A stretch of 64,000 nt of DNA from contig CP142453.1 of the NCBI GenBank assembly GCA_038049695.1, positions 2,001,501 through 2,065,500 of the forward strand, written 5' to 3'. Every line of letters begins with the position of its first letter. Position 1 is the first letter of the stretch. The notes under the pieces are model-generated. The model saw nothing but the letters and a program-made list of their open reading frames with translations, was not told where the DNA came from and searched no databases. Source of the DNA: Cinnamomum chago. Taxonomy: Eukaryota; Streptophyta; Magnoliopsida; Laurales; Lauraceae. The position numbers and the translations under genes were made by a program. Shown here piece by piece: positions 46,102 through 58,530 of this stretch.

Positions 46102-48341
46102 ATGAAGAAGATGACTTTGATATTGGTGAATTTGGCTGGAATTATGGAGAGAGCCGACGAGGCACTGCTTCCAGGAGTGTACAGAGAGGTGGGTGCAGCC
46201 CTCCACACCGACCCTACCGGCCTCGGCTCCCTCACCCTCTTCCGATCATTTGTCCAGTCCTCCTGCTTCCCTCTCGCTGCCTACCTCTCTCTCCACCACA
46301 ACCGTGCCCACGTCATCGCCCTCGGCGCCTTTCTCTGGTCTGCCGCCACCTTCCTCGTCGCCATCTCCTCCACCTTCTTCCAGGTCTAGTTTTCCTTTAC
46401 CATGCCCATAATTCAAGTTCATTTTTTTTTTCCTTCATGTTTCTTCTTTTAGGATTGTTTTAAGCTTTAAGCATGAAGGGTGAGTTTTGTTTTGATTTAG
46501 TTTTCAATGGTGTCTTTTTTTTATACATATATATGATATATGGATGGATATGAATGTAGTTAGCTGTAAAATATCATAAGGTGGTTGGTTATGATGTGCC
46601 AAATTAGAAACTGAAAACCCAAATCTATATGTTTACTTAGGCCTGTTTAATTGGGAGAATTCAGATAATTGATGTTGAGAGAGCTCCATTCCCATCATGC
46701 CTCCCTGAAATAACCCAGATGCTTCCACACTAGGTAGCATTTTAAATTCCGGGATTTGGAGAAGTTGGGTCAGAGAGCTTGAAAAAGTTAGTTATAACTA
46801 TGGATGTGATGGAATTAGACCCCCAATATCTGTGAGGACTTTTATTATCTGTTAAGCATTTTCTGTTAGTAATCCTAAGTCTCAGTTATATTGTTCTTTC
46901 ATGATATTGTGGATTGCTAAGTGTAATGCTTTCAAGCAGCTAATGCATTCATCAGGCATGGGCTTTAAATGATGGAATGATCTGTGTTGTTAATTCACAA
47001 GTAATCTTCAATTGAGTTGAGGCTTGAAATTCTCAATGTTATTTTGTTCTCTGTCATTCTTTCATACGGTTCCTTCATCTTCTACTCATGTAGGTTGAGA
47101 ATGTAGTGGCATGCCCTCAAATTTAAACATTATTATTATTTTTAGTTTGGGGCATTTAAATTTCTCAAGTTCTACAACTATGTGGTAATAAACATTGACC
47201 CAAGGGTGTTTGCATTCTGATTCAACTTGTCTTCCTTCTGTTATATAGGTAGCAGTGTCAAGAGCCTTGAATGGGATAGGGCTGGCTATAGTGACACCTG
47301 CTATCCAGTCCCTTGTTGCAGACTCAACCAACGACGGCAACCGTGGTATAGCATTTGGATGGCTACAGCTAGCAGGCAACTTTGGCTCTATCATTGGAGG
47401 CTTCTTCTCTTTGCTGTTAGCTTCAACATCATTTATGGGAATCCCCGGTTGGCGAATAGCTTTCCATCTAGTTGCGCTAGTGAGCATTGTGGTAGGAATT
47501 TTGGTTCGCCTCTTCGCCAAAGATCCACGCTTTTCTGATGAAATTGGTAGGAGCAGTCACCAAATTCCACATAAGTCCACATGGTTGGAAGTAAAGGATC
47601 TGATTCAGGAAGCAAAATCAGTTATGAGAATCCCATCATTCCAGATAATTGTGGCCCAAGGTGTCACAGGGTCATTCCCATGGTCAGCGTTGTCTTTTAC
47701 ATCGATGTGGTTAGAACTCATTGGGTTCTCTCACAAAGAGACAGCACTTCTGTAGGGAATGTTTGTTGTTGCTTCTTCACTTGGAGGACTGTTTGGAGGA
47801 AACATGGGAGATATTCTTGCGAAGCGATTCCCTAATGCTGGCAGGATCATTTTGGCACAGATAAGCTCAGGTTCTGCTATTCCACTAGCAGCTGTGTTGA
47901 TGCTGGTTTTGCCTGATGATCCCTCTAAAGAGTTTATTTATGGTTTGGTCCTGTTCATCATGGGATTGTGCATATCATGGAATGGTCCTGGTACAAACAA
48001 GTATGTCTCTCCATATCTGAACCCCAAATCTAATGTATTGTTGTCTTCAAATGCACGAAGTATTTAGGAAAACATGTGGTCCAGATTTTCCATGAAAAAA
48101 CATGCCTGATTGGTTATAATTGACTAGTATATCCGTTTATTATAGCAAATTATGTTCAAACATTGAAAATACTAGATGTTTCTCAATTAATTAACAAATA
48201 ACAACTAAATTCTTCTATTGAAGTGGCATGGTTTTTGTGGCAGACAATTTTCAGTCAGCCCCACCAGTGAATATCAAGGGTCTGTGAACATGTGCAAAAA
48301 ACCATCTCGAACTATTCTAGCAAAGATATTCCATAATTTGT

Positions 48342-48412
<71 letters not shown>

Positions 48413-49127
48413 TATAGTAGATGTATAGTTGTTTCTCAGCTGATGAAGGGGCCTGAATTTTTTTTTTCTTTGAAGTAAAATTATCGTGGGCCTTGCATGG
48501 TGAATGGATTGTATCTCTCATATGTGCATCAGATAGCGAGTATCATTCTTATTTTATTTTACATATTTACATTCAATTTGTATATTGGCATGCAGTCCAA
48601 TTTTTGCTGAGATAGTCCCCGAGAGATCAAGGACAAGCATCTATGCTTTGGATCGATCTTTTGAGTCCATATTGTCTTCATTTGCTCCTCCCATTGTTGG
48701 CATTCTGTCTCAGCATGTTTATGGCTATAAACCAGTTCCAAAAGGATCAAGTGAGGGAGTTGAGATTGAGATAGACAGAGAGAATGCTGCCTCATTAGCC
48801 AAGGCACTCTACACTGCAATAGGAATTCCAATGTTACTCTGTTGTTTCATCTACTCCTTCCTCTACTGCACCTACCCAAGAGACAGGGAGAGAGCACGGA
48901 TGGACTCGTTAATAGAATCAGAGATGCAGAATATTGAGTCAGACAATCTCCCTGCAGGCGGAGATTATAGTCAGGTTCAATTATCTGAGTTGGATGAGTT
49001 AAACGAAAGGGAAAGGAGCGTGATTGAATTGGATTATGGAGGTGATGAAGCTTTTGAGATTGATGGCAATGATGAGACGACACTACTTCCTCACCAGCTG
49101 TCATCTTCAAATCTTATAGATAGATGA
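46102..49127 (+). CDS. Major facilitator superfamily transporter with in-frame stop (possible pseudogene), 3 exons
   Basis: Fitted exons are 46102-46383, 47249-48000 and 48596-49127, a reading frame of 522 codons. The start MKKMTLILVNLAGIMERADE and the segments RSFVQSSCFPLAAYL, LNGIGLAIVTPAIQSLVAD, GWLQLAGNFGSIIGG, VPERSRTSIYALDRSFESIL and ALYTAIGIPMLLCCFIYSFL fit a conserved plant MFS family of unknown substrate, with about 12 hydrophobic segments. The acidic C-terminal tail is cytosolic in style. Splice sites are canonical (CAG|GTCTAG, TATAG|GTAGC, ACAAGTATG, GCAG|TCC). Codon 263 is TAG (47753-47755), right after SHKETALL. Related proteins read through here to (M)xxFVVASSLGGLFGG, and the frame resumes intact. 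As it stands the product would be a 262-residue half-transporter. Alternatives are a sequencing error or a null allele. Confidence 0.8.
47753..47755 (+). other. In-frame TAG inside the MFS gene
   Basis: Reading frame ...GCA CTT CTG TAG GGA ATG TTT GTT... The bases both sides encode well-matching MFS sequence in the same frame, so this is a single nonsense change and not an indel. No GT-AG intron can remove it without loss of conserved residues. Confidence 0.85.
48339..48410. repeat. Compound (TG)n(AG)n microsatellite in MFS intron 2
   Basis: About 27 bp of TG followed by about 45 bp of AG, inside the intron 48001-48595. Confidence 0.95.
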
Positions 49128-50168
49128 CATGAGGCAAGCAGAGGATCTGCTATCAACCAACTCCAAGTATGAAAGAAAGGAACTTGGTCAGGAAAACACA
49201 TTCTGTAGATGTTCAAATGACTTGCCCCTTAACTGGTATTTTCTGTTTATGTGCTGATTAAGAAAAGTCAATCAATTTCTATCAATTCGGACTACTTGCA
49301 TGGATATTGTGCAGATCAACATGTTCTTTGGTTGCTGGGAAGAATAAATACCACTTTAAAAGAAATTATTGTTTTAATGCTAATTACAGTATGCTTCTAA
49401 GATTTAAACTCCATAGTGCCTATAGATCTTGGGCTGGTTTGAATTATTTGATAGTGTAACAGCCTAACAGGCCTAAGACATTAGATACAAAGGGATCTTG
49501 TAACATGTTATGTGAAACTATGGTGGGAAAGTGCTTCTTACTGGAGAATTAAATTGATGTACATGCTTGAAAAGTAATGAGAGGCAGCTTGTTTTTCCAT
49601 CATTGAAATGGTACTAGTTCTTGTGCAAAATAATTATGATAGGTGGCTAGTTGCCTACATTTGCAGGTGCTTGATGAAATTTAGTATCTGTGATCTGTCC
49701 ACTAGGGAATGCTCCCATTACAATCTGAGATTTACTCCTAGACGTGGTTTGATATTGCAATAGGTGTTAAGCTACCTAACTGGATCAGGTAAGCTCACCC
49801 CATTGTAATTGGTAATAAGAAATAACTTTACAGTTTCTCATTAAACATTGTTATGACAGTAGGAACCATGTTAACATTTGTTAGTATCTTGCCACACTTT
49901 TCTTCTTTTCTTGTGTAAACTTCACTACTCACTTTGACCCAAGTTTGAGAATGTATTTCATTTTTCCCCTCCTTTTCTAGGTGATCCTACTTATGAACTT
50001 TCTCATGCCATGTGAACCATTTCAATTGCGGACACAGGCATTGTTTTGGGTAACTACTAGGTGCAAGTGAATCTCAAAAACCATCGATCTTTTTTCTTAT
50101 TTTTTATGTGCAGATAGCTGCCTTATATCAATCCTTTATTGCGACCGACTAACCAAGTTGGTGGCCTT
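49128..50168. other. 3' flank of the MFS gene and intergenic DNA
   Basis: AT-rich, probably including the 3' untranslated region. No gene or repeat recognised. Confidence 0.5.
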
Positions 50169-50735
50169 TGGTTTTTTTTTTTTTTTTTATCAGTAACGAT
50201 AACTATATTAAAAGAGAAAGCCAGATGCAAGAGACCACACAAACAAACAAAAAGAGCACAAAGGTATAAAAGAATTATACCACGAAAAGGAAAAGCAAAA
50301 GACTAAGAAAACATCACTCGATGAAAGCCACCAAATTAGAAGACCTATCCACCCCTTGCTTAACTAACGATTCAGCAAAACCATTAGCCGACCTCCCAAC
50401 GTGCTGAAACTTTACTTGAAACGAGGATGCTAAAGCTCTAATCTCATTAAGGTAAAATTGAAATCTCCAAGGAATGACAACCGAAGAGGACGCCCACGAA
50501 ATAGCATTGAGAGAATCGCTTTCCACCTCTAACCTTGAATTAAATGAGGAAGAGGCAAAAATTCGAACAACTTCTAGGATAGCTAACACCTCCACCTCAT
50601 TAGACTCCATAGTCCCAACATGCTTGGAAAACATAACTAACACAAGCCCTCCACTATCACCAAGCATGCACTGGTCCAGGGGCTGAGCCCTGTACTTGTT
50701 AACTACCAACCTGAGCCTATTAATTTAGTTAAGTA
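50169..50735 (-). mobile_element. 5'-truncated LINE retrotransposon, 3' end with RNase H remnant
   Basis: On the minus strand a 131-codon open frame (50314-50709) shows a non-LTR-retrotransposon RNase H-like end: ESNEVEVLAILE, LEVESDSLNAI (an acidic pair in the expected places), FQVKFQHVGRSANGFAESLV and KQGVDRSSNLVAFIE at the stop. It is followed by an untranslated tail and a poly-A tail, seen as poly-T at about 50169-50190. The reverse transcriptase and endonuclease are absent, so it was truncated on insertion. No target duplication was identified. It inserted downstream of the MFS gene in opposite orientation. Confidence 0.78.
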
Positions 50736-50791
50736 AGGCCAAGCTATCTGCTTGGGGCAATCCGAAATTGCTATGATTGCATGGAACTCGG

Positions 50792-50990
50792 TTTTTTTTA
50801 TTTATTTTGATCGGTAACAGTAACTTATATTAAAAGAGAATAGAATACAAACAAAGAGTACAAGAAGAAAAGAAAAAAGGGGGAAAGAAACACATAGGTA
50901 CAAGAGTCATGTACCCCGTCACAACACAACTACATAATAAAACCCTCCAAAAGAAAAACTCTCTCAACACCTTGCTTGGCTAAGGTAAGT
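50792..50990 (-). mobile_element. Second, shorter 5'-truncated LINE tail of the same family
   Basis: On the minus strand it encodes only the last 18 codons of the RNase H end, LAKQGVERVFLLEGFIM then stop, aligned to LVKQGVDRSSNLVAFIE of the neighbour. It is followed by a related untranslated tail (CTCTTTTAATATA-GTTA and GTTAC-GATCA/TATC before the A-rich end, near 50792-50825). Same strand as the copy at 50169-50735 and only about 60 bp away. Confidence 0.75.
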
Positions 50991-53472
50991 TTATTTTATG
51001 GTAGGGTCAATTTAGATCCCCTAACTTTCTCAAAAGTACAGTACACGTACATAAATTACGTATTTTTTATGGTATATGAATATAAAATGTTGATATGGTT
51101 TACCGAAGATGCTGGAAAAAGAATTTAAAACATTAATAAAAAAAAGTGTTCAGTCATGTTCATCATATTAATAAACAGAAGTTATACATTAATGAATAGT
51201 GTAACATAATATCAATCTCTGTAACTTAAGCTCTTGAAAACTTGATATCTCACCAGATCATATTGCAGGAGTAGAGATCATAGCTTTAAAACCTATGAGC
51301 AAAGAAACTCATTTTGTACTGCATTATATATCAACCATATGACTGATGTAAATTTGGGGCTTATCATCTAAACATTTTCAATTGAGTGTACACTGTGTCC
51401 TATGCACTCATACATTTTGTTTGCTCTGTATACCTGGACCTGGTTGTGGGAAGATATGCTCCCACGAGTATAGAAATGGCCGAATTTCACTTTTTTCTGT
51501 TTTGTTCTACTAAGAGGAGAAATGTCCTGCCTAATTAGTTTGCATACTCTCATGTTGTGAAAGATGTATATTTTTCCAATATATTTCTGTGTCCATCACC
51601 AGTAAGTCATTTGGTTTCTCTATAAAAAAGAATAAATCCAAATCTGCTACACATGGCCCCAAAACATTTTGCCCATGTATATAAATCACATGGGTTGATG
51701 ACTGATTTTTAAAGGGAACATGGGGGACACCACTAATAAAACAGGGACAAGAGGAGTTGTTGGCATTGAAGACCCAACTGTTTTGATTGGAAATATAGGG
51801 GTCTTGATCCATCTGAACATGTATAATAAGTAGCCTTGTGTACTGTTACATGCAATTGGTGCCCATGGGTCAAGACTCAAGACTCAAGACCATTTGACCA
51901 GCTGGGCCTCCTCAGGGGACAATGATGCTCCAGGAATTTTCTCCAGTTAGGAAGATCCTCAACATGAATCTTTGTGGCCCATTCAATTACAAACTTTTGT
52001 GCACCTCCTATATCCACTCTTGGTCAACCCAGATAAACATCCAGATCACTGGACAATAAGCCTGATTTGGCATCAAGATCTATCTTCACATTGCTTCACT
52101 TTCCACCTCGTATCAGTATCCAATGACACCATCTCCATCTCCTTTTCACATTTCTTCATGTGCCTCCCATTAAGACACTCAAAAGTCAACATCTTATAAT
52201 ATACACCTGTTGAATCTATAGTATAGACCCACAAGGAGGCAAAGACCTAACTTTTATTGATTTTTTACCATGGTCAGTATTTCAGATACAGGGAGCAAGG
52301 AGCAAATGTATTTGTCCTGTTGACAAGAATTTTGGTGCCATACTAAACAAGAATAGATCAATAACCAGTATGGTATAATTTAATTGAGGTAGGACAATAA
52401 GGAAATACCATTCACTGAAGCACAATTTTTAACCCATTTGTATCTCGGGGGCAATTTTGGGTTGCAAAATCAGGTGGGACGCGACCAAGTAGAGGGGCAG
52501 CTGGAGCCCCTCCATCAGACCACCCAAAACACTAAGATGTTCATTGTCACAACCATGAGGTTGCGGGTTTGAGTCATATTACCAATATAAGAACAAAATA
52601 TAATATAGTAGACTTCTAATCGTGCGTTATTAGGAAAAAAAATCATTTTTTATCTGCTTTAAGCCTACTGTTTCATTTTAATTTCTTGTACTTTCCATCT
52701 TGAATATGGTAAAAGTTTAGGATGCTGCTGAGAAAGTGTAGCTGAAAGATTGTGACTAACACACTCTGTAAATGTCGAAAGATACGTTTATGCTAAATAA
52801 GGGTTACTTAGGAAATGTAAAGAAATCTGTCAAATACTCATGGTGGTTTTTTTATTCATTTGTCTATGAAAAGAGTTAATTAAATATGGGGTTGGTGGTG
52901 GCTCAAGTCAGTGTTTCCATATATTGACCCTTTTTTCCTGTACATGATTCCACTGAAATTAATGTGTTCATTTGACAGAAAGATGGTAAGCAGACATCAT
53001 TCAAGAAAGGCCAACCTCTGGCCAAGGATTTTGTGCCCCTGGGCCCTACACCAATTGGAAAGTTTGGATTGTTCCATAAGAGAGATTTCTTAATCATGGT
53101 CCATCTACAGTAGGGCCCAAGTTCTCTTACAGGTGATGGTAAATGTAAGTATGTAACAACTTGCTGATATTTCTGATATTTTTATAGGCTAGTGGTAAAG
53201 TAGCAGCAATGGATGGGGCCTGTTTGAAACCGCGTCTCTTTGGGTCATGTCTTTGTCTTTCTGCAGTTGCATCACCATGTGACTTGTGCTTAGAATCTCA
53301 TTCTCATCCCTTAACAAAATATATGGTTGCCTTTCATTCAAGTCCCCCATCACGGGCTTTCCACATATAGACCTTTCTCTGCTACTCTTTTCACTCCCCA
53401 TCTGTGGGATCTTAGATCCAGCATTAGTTTTCATGCTCAATCTTCCATAGAAAACCAAACCCAATTCTTGAA
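50991..53472. other. Intergenic region, no gene seen
   Basis: AT-rich. Frames at 51368-51553, 51531-51812, 51972-52199 and 53189-53464 are short and without domains. A tRNA-like B-box sequence (GGGTTTGAGTC, about 52565-52576) may mark a SINE remnant. Confidence 0.5.
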
Positions 53473-54813
53473 ATGGCTTCTTCTTGTCTTCTCAACTTCA
53501 GACTTAGTAGAAGACCCCTTTCATTTTTATTTGTGCTCTTTCTATATGCTTCTCTCTTTATGTTCACCTTCTTAGAAGCCCAAGCCCAAAAGGAAGATTT
53601 TCTAGGAAGAAGACTGCTAGCCACAGATAAAGAAGAAATATCCAATAAGAAAACCTCCTTAGAGATGAAAAACCAAACCAAGCCAATCAAATCCATCAAG
53701 AAAACCATCAATTCTACAACAAAAGCCACCACAGAAAAGAAAAACCAAATCAAACTCGCCAAATCCATCAGCAATTCAACCACAACAAAAACAACCCTCT
53801 CCAAAACCAAGCTCAAAAATCACACTTCCAACTCAAACAGCTCAAGCCCCACCAAACCCAAATCAATTTCCTTCAAGAAATCACTAGATCTACTCAAATC
53901 CAGCACCCCCAAGAACAAAACGACATCCAAAAAACAATCCCAACTGCCCCCAGAAAAGAAGTCAACACTTCTTGAGAAGTCCAAGCATTCCCAAACATCA
54001 TCAAACAAGAACACCGCCAAAGATCATCATGATCAAAAGATCAAAGGGGAAGGCAAAAGCAAAATTCCCACATTGTCATACTTCAACACAGACGCCGATG
54101 AGACCGACAACTTCATTGCCGAATTCCGCGACCTCCCTTATAAATTCCATGAGACCATACTACCAGACCTTGAGAAGATCTCCACCACCTCCAAGGCCTA
54201 CATCTCCAGAGCCAATCAAGAGATCACTCTAGGCTTCAAGCCTCTTGTTGGCAACAAGTATGCTTCCTTAATCGCTTCTCTTACCTCTTGCATCTTCCTC
54301 ATCCTACCTCTCCTTCTAGTCTCCTTGCTCTTCAACCAGATCAAAACTTACATCTCCCTACAAAAGATCCTCATCTTCATCCAAGTTTACTTAGCCATCT
54401 ACTTCCTCATCCTCTCCTTGGCCTACTTTGCAACTGGGCTCGAGCCATTGACGTTCTTCTACGCAACGTCCACGTCCAGTTACATAACCATGCAGGTGTT
54501 TCAGACTCTGGGGTACGTACTCTATCTTCTGTTGCAGCTCCTGAACTTGGTGGTGGTGTTCTCCACCATGGAAAGTGGTTTGGCCCTGAAGTTATTGGGC
54601 CTGGCCCAGATGATTGTGGGCCTGGCTGTGGGCCTCCATTACTACACTGCGGTTTTTCACAGGGCTGTTGTGGGGAAGCCTCCCAAGACCAATTGGAAAA
54701 TTCATGGGATCTATGCCTTGTGTTTCCTTGTGATTTGTCTATTTGTGAGGGCGGAGCGAAGGAAGAAGACTTATTTGCAGGAGGATGGAGGTGATGATGG
54801 TAAGAAGAGTTAG
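53473..54813 (+). CDS. Plant-specific multi-pass membrane protein, function unknown
   Basis: Single-exon gene, 446 residues. The N-terminus looks like a signal peptide or anchor (hydrophobic about 15-34, possible cleavage after EAQAQ). A Lys/Ser/Thr-rich, probably disordered stretch follows (about 50-200) with short repeats of KNQ-K and many N-X-S/T sites. Residues 205-260 (ETDNFIAEFRDLPYKFHETI, PDLEKISTTSKAYIS, GFKPLVG) precede five hydrophobic helices at about 264-288, 297-321, 335-362, 370-392 and 409-426, with a short basic/acidic tail. I recognise the helical half as a conserved unnamed plant family in which LPDLE-ISTTSK-Y and KTNWK-HGIYA are typical. No catalytic motif is visible. The frame is intact and codon use matches a real gene. 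No function is claimed. Confidence 0.85.
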   Translation: MASSCLLNFRLSRRPLSFLFVLFLYASLFMFTFLEAQAQKEDFLGRRLLATDKEEISNKKTSLEMKNQTKPIKSIKKTINSTTKATTEKKNQIKLAKSISNSTTTKTTLSKTKLKNHTSNSNSSSPTKPKSISFKKSLDLLKSSTPKNKTTSKKQSQLPPEKKSTLLEKSKHSQTSSNKNTAKDHHDQKIKGEGKSKIPTLSYFNTDADETDNFIAEFRDLPYKFHETILPDLEKISTTSKAYISRANQEITLGFKPLVGNKYASLIASLTSCIFLILPLLLVSLLFNQIKTYISLQKILIFIQVYLAIYFLILSLAYFATGLEPLTFFYATSTSSYITMQVFQTLGYVLYLLLQLLNLVVVFSTMESGLALKLLGLAQMIVGLAVGLHYYTAVFHRAVVGKPPKTNWKIHGIYALCFLVICLFVRAERRKKTYLQEDGGDDGKKS

Positions 54814-55901
54814 GTGAGTAGTAGCCCTGGCTGTGATAGTAATTTTTTTTTTTTTTTTTTATGCTTGGTCAGTTGGTTGGTTGCCTTGAGATGCAGGTGA
54901 TTTTGCACATGATGCATTACTCTCGTACAATTTGTACTAAATTCGGGTAGCCAAACGGACCCTTTTTTTTATTTTTGGGCCGAGCGAGAGAATTTCGCTC
55001 GGCCCAGTGGATGGTCGATATCGATGGGATGTTTTATTTAATTCTATTTTGTATGAGAATAAGTGCATAAATGAATAAATGGATGAATCATGGAACTGTA
55101 AATGGGTGTTTGTTTGAGTTATTATGTTATTAAACTTATATGTTTGTTGATTTTTAATAGAATGATTAGATGCTAATGGTTTTTTGGGCCGACCAAATCC
55201 AAAACTGCATCATGTCATCCAACCAAAAGTGAAATTTTTGTGTGTGTGTGGGTCTGTTTCGGGTCCTGGATTTGAAAGCCCACAATGAATTTGGATGAAT
55301 CTTGGGGTTTTGAGGCTCGGGTATAAGGAATTGAATCCTTACCCAACATATGTAAACTTATGTTTATATGTCAATGTATATTAATTATAGTGGATGTTCC
55401 ATCTGAGAGTCAATCATGTAGACGTCTCTTAGGAGAAAGTCCTCACTAATTATATAGTGAAAAAGTTTGGTACCCAACTTGATCCAGGCCAATTGGGCCC
55501 AACCCAAATTGCACTTGCACGAAGAATTTAAAATTCAGGTCAGGCACAGGTCAGATGTGTTTATCCAATTGCAGTTCCATTTGGGTGGGCCATCCAAGAC
55601 TGTTAGAGCTAATAAGGCTTGAGGAGTTGGTAGTCCCAATACCAACTGTGTGTTTTGGTCTAGCATTCTTTGTTCTGTTTCTTTTGTCCTTTCCAATTTG
55701 GCATATGATTCTCTCCTCTCCTCAACTTCTGGTTATAAATGGGATCCAATTGTGTGAATGGGCCCCATTTGATCAGAATCTTATCCCTACTTGTAAATTT
55801 TATATTGTCTTACAAGGTCAAAAGTTGTGGCGCCCAACCTCCTCGCATAAAAGAAAAGCCCCTCTATGGCTATTGTGTTCATGAAAGCGAGGCTGTGATT
55901 A
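54814..55901. other. 3' flank of the membrane-protein gene and intergenic DNA
   Basis: Has a poly-T run (about 54842-54860) and AT-rich sequence. The frames at 55555-55957 overlap in different phases and lack domains. Confidence 0.5.
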
Positions 55902-56423
55902 GGGCTGTTAAAATGCCACACGACCTGTTAATACGACACAAACCCATACGATATTAACGGGTTCGGGTCGTTAACGGGTCAAACCCGTTAACACGTTAAG
56001 TTAACGGGTCGTGTACGAATTAAACCAGTAACTCATTAACAACCCGCTTGACCCGTTAAAATTATTTTAGTCCCTAAGTGTAGCTAGAATTAATTTATAT
56101 TCATAAAAAAAAATTTGAAATTTATTATTTTATAGTGGGGTTATAAGTGGGATCCACTCGAGATCCTCACTTACAGTTTCTGTTGCTTATATATTTTTCT
56201 CCATATATATTTTTATATGAATTTTCTTTTAATTTTTAAAATGACTTAATTACTTAACGGGTGAACAAGTTTGGTCGTGTAACCCGTTAAATTAACGTGT
56301 CGGGTTCGGGTTTGATTTTTTGACTCATTAAGTTAATAGGTCGTATACGGGTTTAAATGATTTTAACACGAATTTATTAATACGTAATCCGAATTTGTGA
56401 ATACAACACAATTAACAGCCGTA
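55902..56423. mobile_element. hAT-type non-autonomous element, 522 bp
   Basis: The ends TAGGGCTGTTAAAATG and ATTAACAGCCGTA are inverted repeats. The flanking 8-mers GCTGTGAT (55894-55901) and GCTGAGAT (56424-56431) match at 7 of 8 positions. Subterminal regions are packed with AACGGGTC/GACCCGTTAA words in both orientations (about 55950-56060 and 56255-56345), as in subterminal transposase-binding repeats. No coding capacity. Confidence 0.8.
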
Positions 56424-56431
56424 GCTGAGAT

Positions 56432-58430
56432 GTTACATTGACCCACAGCTCACTTGAAGTAGGCAAGCTATGGCTTCCAAAAATTATAAAATTTTCTGTT
56501 ATTGGTGTCAACTGTCAAGTAACTGTTTGATGGGCTGACTCGATGGACCAATTCAAGCCACACTTGATCTAAGTAATTCAATGCATTTTATACCAACTAG
56601 TTAGAAGATTATTTTTACATGGGAGTGACCAGTGACCACCCACAACTGGTCCTTCAATCTCCAGATGAACAGTCCAGATCACTCAGGGTAGGCCCACTTG
56701 TACTGTAGAATTGATTCTATTAGCCACTAGATCCGTGTCGGTGGACACTGACAGGGGTTGCTGTGACCATCAGCCAACTGTGATTTGTTTCTATATTATT
56801 ATTATTATTATGGAGTTCGGATCGGTGTGGGTGAACACTAACAAGGGAATCTTGTTTGGACGAATCAGGGGACGAATTGGGAGGATCGGGATTCATTATT
56901 CTGTTTTCATATTAGAATAGAAAAGGACAGGTTTTTTCTTCCTCTTGGGGCTGAAAAGGAGGCCTTTTTGCCTTTTTCTCTTTTGCAAGCCTTTGCTTTG
57001 CTTTTAATCTTATAGCTGTAAACTTTCAATCTCTACCCTTATTGAGTGGTGGCCTACCTGATTAACGGTTCTGATTGTTTTGATGGTGGCACTTGCTTTA
57101 TTGTTTCTATCATGGGTGAGGGTGCTTTCTTGTTCTGTCCTTTCATGAGAGAGAATTTAGCTGGTGGAACCACCTGAAAGGGAAGTGATTGCATAGGTTG
57201 GCTTGAACCATTTAATAGTTGGGCCACAATTAAGATAGTTTTGGGAAGAAAAATTTGAGGGATTGGACAATTCTAACTAGGCCATTTTTAGCACAAGTGA
57301 ACAAGGCACATGTATGAGATCATGATTTGGGGCCTGCTTTAGATCATGTGGCTATTTCTCATAATCAAATGGTCGAAATATCTTTAATTGCAGAATTTTA
57401 GCAGTTTGCTATTTCTCAAAATCAAGGGCCTAAAGTAAACTACCAGTGGATTGGATATGAGATGCTGCAGAACATATTTAAACAATCATGTGCTACTTCA
57501 GAGGGAAGAAAAAAAGAAAAGAAAAGAAAAGGGTCTGACCACCTTGGTTGGTAAAGTTATCTCTAATACCATTTAAATGTATTTGAGCTTTTGAGTTTTC
57601 AAATTATATTGCAAAATGTTCCCAGCGAATATAGCTGGTTAGGAACATGGGTACGTGTGTTAGGGAACATGACCTCGATTCCTTTATAGCCAAAATATAT
57701 ATACTGCAAGGAGGCAAACTTGAGCCAACACTTCAATTGGGTTGGGCCAGCCCAGCCCACCCATGTTAAGATGGATTCAGGCTCTCAACTCTGTTGGCAG
57801 GTATGATCCTGGGCATGATATTTCAGGCCCAATTTTTCTTTTCATAATGAAAAGTGGGCTTCTAATATTATGGTGCATCTCAGCCCATATATAATTGAAT
57901 AGCCGAGGCTGGATTTAAATTAAACATGACCCATATGTATATGAACTTGGCCTGAGAGTCCGGATCTTGGCCTGGGTACAATCCAGGTCCATCGACTCAA
58001 TGCAGATTAAAATTGAGACATTTCCACCTACGAGAAAAGACATTTATCTTGAGCGGCTTAGATTTTTCAATAGGTAAACTTCACTGCGGCGCGGAATTTC
58101 ACACTTTCATTCATTCCTCACAAAAATCCTCCCGATGCATAAACATGTTTCTCCAACAAGCAATGCATGTGTAGTCCCAAGTTCCGAACTCCATCGGCCC
58201 ACTTGGCCCCTCTTTCACACTTCTTACCCCATAATCCAGCACTCAGTCTAATTTAGATCTAATCTCAAAGGAATCTATGATTAGAAAAACTAGTAAACTT
58301 TAAAATTATTAAATCAATGGTTAAGATAATCTCACCAGACATTTTCTTCCTTTTTTTTTAACCCTTATCTACAAAAGACCTTTCAACGCTACCACCGCTC
58401 ATTATTAAATATGCATCTAAGTAGACCCCA
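56432..58430. other. Intergenic region, no gene seen
   Basis: AT-rich DNA with GGCCCA-type repeat words near 57740-57980. The frame at 56711-56920 has no domain. Confidence 0.5.
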
Positions 58431-58530
58431 CAGGAAGAGTCAACTGTAATTTGTAACAACACGGGCGTTGTGTGTGGGGGTAATAGTAAAGATAATAATT
58501 CCCTCACAATTGTAACGTTGAAGGAAACTG

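Noticed and set aside
45954-46463. 169-codon frame overlapping MFS exon 1
   Set aside because: Different phase from the conserved MFS frame; the Lys/Arg stretch comes from the purine-rich leader and the rest shadows exon 1.
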